NCBI RefSeq assembly: GCF_000265075.1
Contig: NZ_AJYA01000002.1
Coordinates: 124,001-188,000, forward strand
Direction: 5' to 3'
Origin: Nitritalea halalkaliphila LW7
GTDB taxonomy: Bacteria; Bacteroidota; Bacteroidia; Cytophagales; Cyclobacteriaceae
DNA: 64,000 nt
The translations under genes and the position numbers were made by a program. The number at the start of each line of letters is the position of its first letter. The stretch's first letter is position 1. The notes under the pieces were generated by a model that was given only the letters and a program-made list of their open reading frames with translations, searched no databases and was not told where the DNA came from. Shown here piece by piece: positions 48,417 to 56,973 of this stretch.

Positions 48417-48432
48417 TTTGGCCGAAGGCCAA
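48417..48432. repeat. Palindrome TTTGGCCGAAGGCCAA, second intergenic copy
   Basis: Same 16-nt palindrome as at 5561-5579, between the gltX stop and the next small gene. No T run follows. Confidence 0.5.
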
Positions 48433-48474
48433 TGCTTCCGCACTGTCAAATTCACGTATGAACCGCATAAAAGC

Positions 48475-48690
48475 ATGAGTAAGAAACCGAAAAAAGAGAA
48501 TAAACCGAAAGTGCATCCTGACTTAGAGGGGTTTCAGATGGACATCAACTCTCTCGGGGAGATTTCCAGTAGCTTCCCCATCGATCGCATTAATGAGTTC
48601 CTGAATAAAAATGTGGACGATAAGAAATTGCGCGATAGGGAAGAAGGAGAGGAGGCGCCGGTGAAGCCAGGTAGGAAGAAAAAGTCCTGA
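48475..48690 (+). CDS. Small conserved-type hypothetical protein, highly charged
   Basis: 71 residues from ATG 48475; the frame is open further upstream but crosses the palindrome. A Lys-rich head (MSKKPKKENKPKVHPDLEGF), a middle (DINSLGEISSSFPIDRINEF) and a Lys-rich tail (KPGRKKKS). Soluble, unknown role. Confidence 0.6.
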   Translation: MSKKPKKENKPKVHPDLEGFQMDINSLGEISSSFPIDRINEFLNKNVDDKKLRDREEGEEAPVKPGRKKKS

Positions 48691-48853
48691 AAAGGCGCTC
48701 ATGAGGAGAGGAGGAAGCGTCCCTGTACGTTGGCCTCCTTTCTTTTTTAGCCCTACTGGTTTTTTATCGTTTTTTAAGGCGCATTTTCGCATTTAGCCAG
48801 GGCCGAGGCGCAGCCGCTATCGGGTAGTTTTTTTATTTTAATTTGCATGATCT

Positions 48854-49303
48854 ATGGTGATTCTAAAAGACCTAAGCCCCGCTTTCACTCCGGGGGACTA
48901 CCACTTTTCTATCGGGACCGATATCGAAGAGGTAGACCGTTTCGCTCGGCTGCTTGGCCGTAAGCCTACACTTATTGATCGCCTGTTTTTCCCTTCGGAA
49001 TGGCGCGAGGAGCTTCCTGCTGCGCGTCGAGCCATGTCGCTGGCGGGGATATGGTGTGCTAAAGAGGCGGTAGTAAAGGCTTTTGCTCCTTTTATAGCGC
49101 TAGATATACGGCAGGTGGAGATCCTGAAGCACCCCTCTAAAGGTTATCCCTACGTTGTACTGCATGTAGATGCCCCTTTCGCGCGGCCGTTCCAGCTCAG
49201 TGTCAGCATCAGCCATACGCGGACTTTGGCGCAAGCCGTCGCGCAGCTCGCTGTGGCCAGATCTTCGATGGAAGTGGCCGCGGAAAGCCCTAAAAACCCA
49301 TAA
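48854..49303 (+). CDS. acpS: 4'-phosphopantetheinyl transferase (AcpS-type)
   Basis: 149 residues, intact. Metal-binding Asp in FSIGTDIEEVDRF and the WCAKEAVVKAF helix with the second acidic residue, then LSVSISHTRTLAQAVA. It transfers 4'-phosphopantetheine from CoA to acyl carrier protein. The N-terminus is slightly longer than minimal AcpS. Confidence 0.87.
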   Translation: MVILKDLSPAFTPGDYHFSIGTDIEEVDRFARLLGRKPTLIDRLFFPSEWREELPAARRAMSLAGIWCAKEAVVKAFAPFIALDIRQVEILKHPSKGYPYVVLHVDAPFARPFQLSVSISHTRTLAQAVAQLAVARSSMEVAAESPKNP

Positions 49304-49336
49304 AAAATCCTTATTTTTGAAAAAAAATTATTTGGC

Positions 49337-50002
49337 ATGGCGAAAGCTTGGGGCCTTTGGCTCATTTTATTTTTGGGGATTGGATGCAGTGAGCAGTTGC
49401 TGGCACAGACGAGCATAGGCTTCCGTGGGGGCTTCAGCACGAATAGCTATAGTTACCGCGTACGTCCTGCGTCGCTCACTACCCGAACGGATGCTGGCAT
49501 CACTGCCCCTACTTTCGCACTGGTGGCCGAGACTTTCTTAGCGAAAAATGCTGGCGCGCAGCTGGAGGTGCAGCTGCTCTCACTCGGCTTTACTGAGCGG
49601 GACACCTTAGCAAACACGAATCAGACCCGCTTCGACTATATTCGTATTCCTCTGCTCTCCAACTTTTATTTTGGAAATAAGGGACGCTTCCACATTAAGG
49701 CAGGGCCTTATATTGGATTTCTGCTGGATGTGGAAGATGTACAGCGGGAGTGGTCCGCCCCAGATATTTTGCCCACCTACGCGCAGCCCGATGATCGGGT
49801 AAATGCCTTTACGTATGGGCTGGCAGCTGGAGCCGGTATTAGTGGGATCCTAGGTAAGTCCACGCTGGCGGCGGAGGTGCGGGCCAGCTATGAATTTGCT
49901 CGGCCAGAGCTCCAAAACCGCATTTTCGACCAGAACGCGGTGGTTATAGAGGTCACCCTCAGCTACCTGTTTCGTGTCCTCAAGCATCGGCCTTTAGAAT
50001 AA
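49337..50002 (+). CDS. Outer-membrane beta-barrel protein (PorT-like)
   Basis: 221 residues. Signal peptide ends LLAQ. Strand pattern and glycine pairs (IGFRGGFSTNSYSY, LEVQLLSLGFTER, FDYIRIPLLSNFYFG, FHIKAGPYIGFLLDV) fit the small barrel family widespread in Bacteroidota. Ends VIEVTLSYLF plus a short tail. The -7 box TATTTTTG at 49312-49319 precedes the ATG by 17 bp. Confidence 0.72.
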   Translation: MAKAWGLWLILFLGIGCSEQLLAQTSIGFRGGFSTNSYSYRVRPASLTTRTDAGITAPTFALVAETFLAKNAGAQLEVQLLSLGFTERDTLANTNQTRFDYIRIPLLSNFYFGNKGRFHIKAGPYIGFLLDVEDVQREWSAPDILPTYAQPDDRVNAFTYGLAAGAGISGILGKSTLAAEVRASYEFARPELQNRIFDQNAVVIEVTLSYLFRVLKHRPLE

Positions 50003-50086
50003 GACCGAAAAGCCAGCAGCCGAAAAGGAACTTTCATTTTAGGGAGCAATGTTACCCCTGAGAACATCTACATAATCGCGCAAAGC

Positions 50087-50667
50087 ATGTTAAAAGCACA
50101 AGAAAGACCAGTACATATTTATATGGAGGCCAACCCGAACCCGAATTCACTGAAGTTCGTGGCTAACTTCCTCCTCGTGGATGAGGCATCAGCTTTGATT
50201 TCCCTGATGCCAGCCAGACGGAGGACTCCGATTTAGCGAAAGAGCTCTTTAATTTCGATGCCGTCACCCGTGTGTTTATCGCCTCGAATTTCGTGACCGT
50301 CACGAAGAAAGAGGAGGTGGACTGGATCGAGATTCAGGAACATCTCCGGGGTCACATCAAGCAGTACTTAGCCGCAGGGAAGGCCCCAGTGAAAAAGACG
50401 TTCGACTCGGACCCACTTTTCGACGAAAATGATTCGGAGTCCGTGAAGAAAATTAAAGGTATTTTAGATGAGTACATTCGGCCTGCCGTGGAGCAGGATG
50501 GTGGCGCCATCGTCTTCCATAGCTTTAAAGATGGCGTGGTGAAGGTACTTCTGCAGGGTTCCTGCTCAGGCTGCCCTTCCAGCACGGTGACCCTGAAGGC
50601 GGGCATTGAAAATTTATTAACGCGCATGCTCCCTGAAGTGAAGGAGGTGCAGGCGGAAGGTGTGTAA
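50087..50667 (+). CDS. NifU-like Fe-S cluster scaffold/carrier (Nfu), one frameshift
   Basis: About 194 residues when repaired. N-terminal Nfu_N domain (HIYMEANPNPNSLKFVANF) and C-terminal NifU domain with the cluster-binding CSGCPSS (CxxC) after VLLQGS. The frame breaks at 50185-50186; adding one G gives VDEGISFDFPDASQTEDSD. It carries [4Fe-4S] clusters to apo-enzymes, for example lipoyl synthase. Start ATG 50087. 8 bp before the DUF3810 gene, so co-transcribed. Confidence 0.9.
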
Positions 50668-50675
50668 GCAGGAGG

Positions 50676-51755
50676 ATGGAGTTTAAAAAGTTCTTTAAGT
50701 CCTATTTAGGGCTCCTATTGGGCCTGATCGCGTTAGCGGTCAGGTTTCTTTTTGATGCATTTCCGCAGCTGGCAGAGTATGGGTATGCCCGCGGACTTTT
50801 CCCTTTTTTGCGTTTAGGGCTGGATTTCAGCGTCGGACTGCTGCCTTTTCCGCTCATCTACCTTTTTTTTATAGCTGTGCTCGCTGTCTTTTTTCGGTTT
50901 TTTTGGCGGCTGCGCCAAAGAACCCGCTGGACGCAGCGTCTGGCCTTCGCCTCGCGTGCGCTTTTGAATGGTGTGGGATTCCTACTGTTTAGCTTTTTAG
51001 TGGTTTGGGGCTTTAATTACCAGCGCTTTCCGGTGGTTCAGCAGGCAGGGCTTCAGAAGTCGGCTCTTTCGCTGGAGCAGCTGCAGGCGGAGATGCAGTA
51101 CACGGTCCAAGATCTGGACAGCCTGCGGGCGCTGCTGACGACGGACACGCTGGCGCTGGAGGCATCGGTTCCTTTTCGGGAGCTAGAGCGGGATATTCGG
51201 GCGGCGGTGAAGGAGCATGTGGGCCTGCTGGGCTTAAATAACCCCGGTCGTCCGCGGACGCATCCCCTGTATCCGAAGGGGCTTATGCGCAGGCTGGGAA
51301 TCATCGGTATTTATTTTCCCTTTACGGGAGAAAGTTATATCGATGCTTCTTTACACTTTCTAGAGCAGCCCTTCACGATCGCGCATGAGATGGCGCACAG
51401 CTTCGGGGTGACTTCAGAAGGGGAGGCCAACTTGGTCGCCTGGGTGGTGGGCTATGCTTCTTCGGATCCACTTTTGCGCTACAGCGCACAGGTGCAACTG
51501 CTTCTGTATCAGCTGCGGGATTTTTACTTTTTGGCGCCCGATCAGTACGGCGCGTTCGTTGGGGCGCTGCCCAAAGGGGTTTTGGCAGATTTACGAGCCT
51601 TACAAGAAAACCGTGAGCGCTACAGGCCTTTAGCGCTCGAGTTTTCGAAGAAGGTAAACGATACTTTTCTGAAGGCGCAGGGCGTGAAGGCGGGAGTGGA
51701 GAGCTATCATGAGCTGCCTATGTTAGCGGCAGCTTGGCGGCAGCGGGGGATGTAA
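50676..51755 (+). CDS. DUF3810 membrane protein, metalloprotease-like
   Basis: 359 residues, intact. Three N-terminal hydrophobic helices, then a periplasmic domain with TIAHEMAHSFGVTSEGEANL, an HExxH motif with a downstream Glu that fits a zinc metalloprotease. DUF3810 is a Bacteroidota family of unknown role. Confidence 0.85.
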   Translation: MEFKKFFKSYLGLLLGLIALAVRFLFDAFPQLAEYGYARGLFPFLRLGLDFSVGLLPFPLIYLFFIAVLAVFFRFFWRLRQRTRWTQRLAFASRALLNGVGFLLFSFLVVWGFNYQRFPVVQQAGLQKSALSLEQLQAEMQYTVQDLDSLRALLTTDTLALEASVPFRELERDIRAAVKEHVGLLGLNNPGRPRTHPLYPKGLMRRLGIIGIYFPFTGESYIDASLHFLEQPFTIAHEMAHSFGVTSEGEANLVAWVVGYASSDPLLRYSAQVQLLLYQLRDFYFLAPDQYGAFVGALPKGVLADLRALQENRERYRPLALEFSKKVNDTFLKAQGVKAGVESYHELPMLAAAWRQRGM

Positions 51756-51786
51756 ATTTTTACTATATGGGTTACGTGTTTCTTAG

Positions 51787-51814
51787 TTTGGTTACTTTTT
51801 AATCCTTATCTTTG
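51787..51814 (+). promoter_or_regulatory. Promoter of the Cys-protein/MbnP operon
   Basis: TTTG at 51787-51790 (-33) and TATCTTTG at 51807-51814 (-7), about 16 bp apart, a good Bacteroidota promoter. The ATG follows 5 bp later (51820), so a leaderless start is likely. Confidence 0.65.
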
Positions 51815-51819
51815 CTATC

Positions 51820-52194
51820 ATGTTTAAAGTTTTAACACCTATCGGCCTCATCGTCTTGATCTTGCTTAATAGCATGGTCTTTTCGCTCATACAAGGCAGT
51901 TATGTGTTAAATAAGGCACACATTATCGAGAATTTTTGTGTAAATAAATCGCAGCCAGAATTAAACTGTGATGGAAAGTGCTACTTAGCACAGCAGCTTC
52001 AGGCTGAAAAGGAAAGACAAGAGCAGGAACAAACGCACCATTTTAGTACGGACTTCGGGCAGTACCAGCTAGCGTCTACTTTTTCATTAACTATGCCTAC
52101 ATACAAACCTCTTTACACTATTTTTTGGTGCAAGTATCTATTAAAGGGGTATTTCTCCGTTATGGGTTCGGTTTTATTACCGCCTAAAATTTAA
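51820..52194 (+). CDS. Small Cys-motif membrane protein, copy 1
   Basis: 124 residues. An N-terminal hydrophobic helix (GLIVLILLNSMVFSL) is followed by HIIENFCVNKSQPELNCDG and KCYLAQQLQ. The spaced cysteines (FC...C-x-G-x-C-Y-L) recur in small Bacteroidota proteins that I associate with metal-handling loci. Shares its pattern with the next gene. A metal-binding role is suggested by the Cys pattern and its place before MbnP; not proven. Confidence 0.7.
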   Translation: MFKVLTPIGLIVLILLNSMVFSLIQGSYVLNKAHIIENFCVNKSQPELNCDGKCYLAQQLQAEKERQEQEQTHHFSTDFGQYQLASTFSLTMPTYKPLYTIFWCKYLLKGYFSVMGSVLLPPKI

Positions 52195-52275
52195 TTTTTC
52201 GATTGTTTCTTGGCGAGCTATTCGCCCAAGTAGGGAAGTCACCCTGTTTTTCTTTTTACACACACCTTAGCGTAT

Positions 52276-52623
52276 ATGTTACGGGTCCTATTCTTTCTGT
52301 GTATGGCCTGGATCGTTGTACTGAATAGCATGGTCTATTCGGTTATCTGTGTCCAGTTCCAGCTGAACAGATCATTTATCGCAGAAGTCTTTTGTGAAGA
52401 CAGGGATATTCCTATGTCTACTTGTCAGGGGAGCTGTTATTTGAGTCAGCAGTTAGCAGACGCACCATCCGATCAGGAAACGGGCTGGATGCAGTTTCGT
52501 GCTGATTTTCATTTATTCACTTTTCCGGATTCGCTTATTCTACCATTTCCTACCGGGACGTTTTCGTTAGTCAACGTTCCTGGCAGACCATGGCAGCTTA
52601 TGAAGCTATCCTGCTGGTTTTAG
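52276..52623 (+). CDS. Small Cys-motif membrane protein, copy 2
   Basis: 115 residues, a diverged paralogue of the previous gene: hydrophobic start (MAWIVVLNSMVYSVICV), then FIAEVFCEDRDIPMSTCQG and SCYLSQQL. The three Cys positions and CYLxQQL are conserved while the rest is not, pointing to the motif as the functional part. Confidence 0.7.
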   Translation: MLRVLFFLCMAWIVVLNSMVYSVICVQFQLNRSFIAEVFCEDRDIPMSTCQGSCYLSQQLADAPSDQETGWMQFRADFHLFTFPDSLILPFPTGTFSLVNVPGRPWQLMKLSCWF

Positions 52624-52764
52624 ATAAGCCACCTATACCTTCTTTTTTTTTCTATCCTAGTCACTAGGGCCGCCTGACCGTGGTACGTGCAGGCACACGA
52701 ACACATTTTAAATCAACATTAATTTTGAGGCTTTTAAAGCCTCACATGAACACTATTGTCAAAA

Positions 52765-53604
52765 ATGAAAGTATTACAAACTATTTCTATTTTAATCTTA
52801 GGCTTTATAGCCTTATTTCTTAGCTCCTGTCAAGAGTCCGAATCACCGCTTGTGGATGAAACTGGAGAAATGATCGTGAAATTCGATAATTATGTAGGTA
52901 ATCGACCTTTGGTTTTAGAGCCGGAGGGAAGTACAAACTACCGATACGCTTTAGCGAATGGACAGTCTTTTAACATTACGCGGTTTGGTTATTATATTAG
53001 CCATATTCAGCTAGAAGGGCCTAATGGGGAGATTTTCTCAGACCCGATGTTAGCTTCTGCTTCCGAAGTAAAAGGATACTACCGTGTGAATCAGGAGGAG
53101 CCCGATAGTTGGGAGATTCATCTAAAGAATATTCCTGCCGGGCAGTACAATAAGATTACTTTTAATTTAGGCGTGAAAGAAGACGGTATCGTGGAAGGCG
53201 CTGTAGGTGGTATTTTAGACCGTGCCGCTGGTGGATGGTTTTGGAACTGGAATTCTGGATTTATTCACTATATGTTTGAAGGGCATTCTCCTGCATCGGA
53301 GCGAGTTCAAGGGGACCTACAGAACCGGGTGCGTTTACACCTTGGCGGTTGGAAAAACGTGGCTCCTGTAGATGATTTACCACAGCGCTTCTTTGATAAT
53401 AATGTGAAGATAACGCTTCCTTTTGATGCCACTGTTCGTGTGAATAGTACGATGCGTCCTTCTCCACACATTCATGTAGATGCGCTAGAAGTGCTGGGAG
53501 ATGTGGATTTTTCGATTGTAAATAATATTCATACTCCTGCCGAAGCGAGACCTTTTGCCAGTCGTTTACAGGGAGCTTTTGTGGTAGACCATACACACCA
53601 GTAA
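52765..53604 (+). CDS. MbnP family copper-binding lipoprotein
   Basis: 279 residues from ATG 52765; an in-frame TTG three codons earlier is less likely. Lipobox LSSC. Family marks: NITRFGYYISHIQLEGPNG, IPAGQYNKITFNLGVKEDG and the Trp cluster GGWFWNWNSGFIHYMFEGHS. In the methanotroph MbnP a tryptophan is oxidised to kynurenine by MbnH and takes part in copper binding. A -7 box TAATTTTG lies at 52720-52727, so it may also have its own promoter, next to a GAGGCTTTTAAAGCCTC hairpin. Followed 4 bp later by the MbnH-like gene. Confidence 0.88.
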   Translation: MKVLQTISILILGFIALFLSSCQESESPLVDETGEMIVKFDNYVGNRPLVLEPEGSTNYRYALANGQSFNITRFGYYISHIQLEGPNGEIFSDPMLASASEVKGYYRVNQEEPDSWEIHLKNIPAGQYNKITFNLGVKEDGIVEGAVGGILDRAAGGWFWNWNSGFIHYMFEGHSPASERVQGDLQNRVRLHLGGWKNVAPVDDLPQRFFDNNVKITLPFDATVRVNSTMRPSPHIHVDALEVLGDVDFSIVNNIHTPAEARPFASRLQGAFVVDHTHQ

Positions 53605-53608
53605 GACC

Positions 53609-54664
53609 ATGGTATTTTGGCGTACATGGGGAAAAGCGTTTGCGCTTTTCCCTTTGCTTCTATTTATTTCCTGTATGCAGGGAGGGGACGATGGTCCAAA
53701 AGAGACTCTTTATGCGTTTCGCGCACCGGTGCATTTTCCTGAGCCTACCTATACCTTTCGGAATAATCAAGTACATGAAAAGGGGTTTAAGCTTGGTAAA
53801 ATGCTTTTTAACGACCCCAATCTTTCTCGCGATGGCTCCGTCTCGTGTTCTTCCTGCCATCTACAAAGCCATGCTTTTGCGGATACCTGGCTGCATCCGA
53901 TGAGCATTGGTGTAGATGGACGTGAAGGAAAGCGTAATGCTCCCCCTCTCTTTAACCTGGCTTTTCATCGCGAGTTTTTTTGGGACGGTGGTATAACGCA
54001 CTTGGATTTCACACCTATCGCTGCATTCGAAAATGAGTTGGAAATGGATATTCCCTTTCCAGAAGTAGTGGATCGTATCGCACGGCACCCCGTCTATCCG
54101 GGTTTATTTCGGGAAGCTTTTGGTATAGAGACTGTGACGGGTCCCTTCGTTTTGCATGCACTTAGTCAGTTTATGCTGATGATGGTTTCAGCCTCTTCAC
54201 CTTATGATGCCTACATCCAAGGAGATAAGACGGCTCTGTCTGCTACTCAGCTAGCAGGGCTTCAGCTGTTTCGCCAGCACTGTGAAAGTTGTCATCGAGA
54301 GCCACTGTTTACCGACCTAAGTTATCGGAATAACGGTGCGCAGCGGGTTATCCGCGACTTTGGGCGTGAGCTGGTCACGGAAAGAGCGGAGGATCGTGCT
54401 AAGTTCAAAGTACCTTCACTGCGCAATATCGAGGTAACAGCACCCTACATGCACCATGCACGATTCCAAACACTAGAGGATGTGCTCGATCACTACACTT
54501 CTGGTATGCAGCATCAGGAGACCCTGGACCCGCAGCTTTGGCGTTCAGGACAGCCAGTGATTACCCTATCTGCAGCCGAAAAGGAGCAGCTTATCTCCTT
54601 CCTGCTGGCGCTGACGGACACGAAGTTTCTTTCTAACCCCATCTTTCATCAAACGCATGACTAA
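53609..54664 (+). CDS. Dihaem cytochrome c peroxidase (MbnH/MauG-type)
   Basis: 351 residues, intact. Signal with a Cys near the end (LLFISC), so perhaps a lipoprotein. Two c-type haem sites: SCSSCHLQSHAF near residue 75 and CESCHREPLFTD near residue 230. LGKMLFNDPNLSRDGSVSC is typical of the dihaem peroxidase family. Placed right after MbnP, it most likely oxidises a Trp of that protein. Overlaps the next gene by 8 bp. Confidence 0.88.
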   Translation: MVFWRTWGKAFALFPLLLFISCMQGGDDGPKETLYAFRAPVHFPEPTYTFRNNQVHEKGFKLGKMLFNDPNLSRDGSVSCSSCHLQSHAFADTWLHPMSIGVDGREGKRNAPPLFNLAFHREFFWDGGITHLDFTPIAAFENELEMDIPFPEVVDRIARHPVYPGLFREAFGIETVTGPFVLHALSQFMLMMVSASSPYDAYIQGDKTALSATQLAGLQLFRQHCESCHREPLFTDLSYRNNGAQRVIRDFGRELVTERAEDRAKFKVPSLRNIEVTAPYMHHARFQTLEDVLDHYTSGMQHQETLDPQLWRSGQPVITLSAAEKEQLISFLLALTDTKFLSNPIFHQTHD

Positions 54665-55616
54665 AGTAATCACCTCCTTTCTTCTTTTCATTCTTTTCTG
54701 GCTTCCCCTAACCGGGGCAAAGGCCTGTGATGCCTGTGGCTGTGCCCTTGGAGGCTTTAATTTCGGAACTATCCCCCAGAATGATAGCCATTTCGTAGGA
54801 ATTCGGTACGCAATAGCCCAGTTTTATGCTGAGCAGCGGCATGGACGAGAGATTTCGCACTCCTATGACCGTTACCAGCGTGTGGATCTTATGGCCAGAA
54901 TAGCACTGAGCGATCGCTGGCAGCTGAACATGGTACTCCCCTATATGTACAATACCATGGAGGGCAGCCACGAAAGCGAACAGTTGAGTGGTCTGGCTGA
55001 CCCCATGCTGATGCTGAACTATAAACTCCTAGACCAAAAAGGTAATCCCATGGAGCGATGGCTTCATAATCTATGGTTTGGGGGAGGAGTGAAGGCTCCT
55101 TTAGCAGAATTTCGATTTTCGCGTACCGAAGAGTTGGTAAATCCCAACTTTCAACTGGGAAGTGGCTCTTGGGATTATGTTTTCCTGCTCAACTATACGG
55201 CCATGCGAAAGCATTTTGGTCTTCATGTAGAAGCTGTTTACAAATATAATACACTGAATAGTCAAGCCTACCGCTTTGGGAATCAGTATAACATGCAAAC
55301 GAACCTCTTTTATAAAAGTGCCCTCGGACAGTGGCAACTCTTCCCAAGTGCAGGTCTGTACCACGAGTTTGGTGGTCAGCACAGTCATGAGGGCTTTTTA
55401 CAAGGGAATAGCGGGGGACGTCTGACGATGGCACAAGCGGGGGTTCAGGTGCAGCGCGGGAACTGGATGATGCATGCAAACGGTCAACTCCCTGTCGCTC
55501 AGCACTTTTTTAGTGATGCGCAGGTAGAAATTCAAGCAAAAACCCGCTTTGCGTTTACATTCGTTCGCTTTATTGGGAAAAAAGCAGACAAAAGTGTGTT
55601 TAACTGGGTGGATTAG
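54657..55616 (+). CDS. Outer-membrane barrel protein of the MbnP operon, with N-terminal CDACGC
   Basis: 319 residues. Signal peptide ends GAKA; the mature N-terminus is CDACGCALGGFNFG, with three Cys in six residues, a possible metal or haem-related site. The rest is strand-rich (LNMVLPYMYNTM, MLMLNYKLLDQKGN, RFAFTFVRFIGKK), like family members annotated as outer-membrane transporters. Last gene of the operon; convergent with cobC and overlapping its end by 4 bp. Confidence 0.72.
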   Translation: MTKVITSFLLFILFWLPLTGAKACDACGCALGGFNFGTIPQNDSHFVGIRYAIAQFYAEQRHGREISHSYDRYQRVDLMARIALSDRWQLNMVLPYMYNTMEGSHESEQLSGLADPMLMLNYKLLDQKGNPMERWLHNLWFGGGVKAPLAEFRFSRTEELVNPNFQLGSGSWDYVFLLNYTAMRKHFGLHVEAVYKYNTLNSQAYRFGNQYNMQTNLFYKSALGQWQLFPSAGLYHEFGGQHSHEGFLQGNSGGRLTMAQAGVQVQRGNWMMHANGQLPVAQHFFSDAQVEIQAKTRFAFTFVRFIGKKADKSVFNWVD

Positions 55617-56197
55617 GACGACAGCTTTTCCGAAGTAAACGAGCGGATGCTGTCCCATGCAGGGTTTTTAGCCAGCTGCACCTGAAGTATGGTGTCGTGC
55701 TCTGCTGGAAGTTTAAACACATGTTGGAGCGGAATTTCGAGCAGGTAGGCCCAGATACAGCGGATCACGCCTGCATGTCCTACCAGCAGGGTGCGTGCAT
55801 CAGCTGCTTGGCGAAGCTCCCCCATAAAGCGCTGCACCCGAGCGTAAAGATCGGCTAAACTTTCTCCTCCGGGCGGGCGCTCCTGCACGAAATGCTGCAT
55901 CCACGGGTCAAGCTCCTCGGAGGGGATTTCTTCCCATTTTCTCCCTTCCCAATGCCCAAAATTTACTTCCTGTAGCCTAGCGTCCACCTGTACCTGCCCC
56001 GGGTGGAGGTAGTCGGCCAGTTGGCGGCAGCGGCTGCTTGGGCTGCTGTAGACACGGTCGAATCCCTTTTCGGGGAGCCTGGCGGCAAAGGAGGCCGCTT
56101 CTTCGATCCACTTTGCCCCTAGGGGCACATCCAGCTGCCCATAACAGATGCCTTTATCGATGGCTACACGGGGATGTCGTAGGATATAGAGTTCCAT
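55613..56197 (-). CDS. cobC: Alpha-ribazole phosphatase (histidine phosphatase family)
   Basis: 194 residues from ATG 56197. The RHP catalytic motif is YILRHPRVAIDKGICYGQ, with Arg-His, and the second His lies in LLVGHAGVIRCIWAYLL. YSSPSSRCRQLA and NFGHWEGRKWEEI are family-typical. It dephosphorylates alpha-ribazole-5'-phosphate (or the final cobalamin phosphate). Overlaps the end of cobS by 34 bp, supporting the assignment over a general phosphatase. Confidence 0.87.
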   Translation of the reverse strand: MELYILRHPRVAIDKGICYGQLDVPLGAKWIEEAASFAARLPEKGFDRVYSSPSSRCRQLADYLHPGQVQVDARLQEVNFGHWEGRKWEEIPSEELDPWMQHFVQERPPGGESLADLYARVQRFMGELRQAADARTLLVGHAGVIRCIWAYLLEIPLQHVFKLPAEHDTILQVQLAKNPAWDSIRSFTSEKLSS

Positions 56198-56970
56198 AGC
56201 GCGAGGTAGGTTAAAAGTAGGACACATTCGGCGATTTGTTCCACTGCGCCGAGACAGTCGCCGGTATATCCGCCGAGCCATTTTTCGAAGTACCCTTTGG
56301 CGTAAGCCCCCACGCCGAAAAGTGGCAGCAGCAGAAAAACGGCCTGCCAGTGCCAGTACATGAGGGTGAGTAAGGGCAAAAGTCCCCCTAAATAGGCGCC
56401 GAAAATTTCTGTTTTGCTGTGGGTTTGGGCGATGGGCTTGGCCTTGCTGCTGGCATCTTCTCGGGCATAGGAGGAGAAAAACACGATGTTTACGGCGGTG
56501 AGGCGGGCTAGCGCATGATAGGCCACAAATAGGGTGGCGATGAGCGGTAGAGGGAGTGCAGGGGTAGCGCTCAGGAGCTCATCCAGTGCGAGGTACTTGA
56601 GTAAAAACAGCATGATGAGCGCGATGACGCCATAGGCACCCACTCGACTGTCTTTCATGATCTCGAGAATTTTTTCTTTCGTCCAGCCTCCTCCGAAGCC
56701 GTCGAAAACATCTGCCAAGCCATCTTCATGAAAGGCGCCCGTGGTCAGCACGCCAGCGATCAGGGAGAAAACGATGCCGACCGCATCCCCGAAAAGGGTG
56801 GCTCCCAGCCAGTAGGCGCCAAAGGAGATGAGGCCGACGATCCAGCCGATGAGGGGGAAAAATCGGGTGGCTTTATTGATGTATGCGGGAGAATGGTCGA
56901 TGTTAGCGGGGCAGGGGATGCGCGTATAAAACATCAGAGCGGTGAAGAAAATCCTGCTTTGTTCTTTCAT
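56164..56970 (-). CDS. cobS: Cobalamin synthase (adenosylcobinamide-GDP ribazoletransferase)
   Basis: 268 residues, intact, with several membrane helices. FYTRIPCPANIDHSPAYI, FPLIGWIVGLI, TGAFHEDGLADVFDGFGG with the acidic metal-binding HEDGLAD, and KDSRVGAYGVIAL are the CobS signatures. It joins alpha-ribazole to adenosylcobinamide-GDP at the membrane. Confidence 0.94.
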   Translation of the reverse strand: MKEQSRIFFTALMFYTRIPCPANIDHSPAYINKATRFFPLIGWIVGLISFGAYWLGATLFGDAVGIVFSLIAGVLTTGAFHEDGLADVFDGFGGGWTKEKILEIMKDSRVGAYGVIALIMLFLLKYLALDELLSATPALPLPLIATLFVAYHALARLTAVNIVFFSSYAREDASSKAKPIAQTHSKTEIFGAYLGGLLPLLTLMYWHWQAVFLLLPLFGVGAYAKGYFEKWLGGYTGDCLGAVEQIAECVLLLTYLALWNSISYDIPV

Positions 56971-56973
56971 GGT

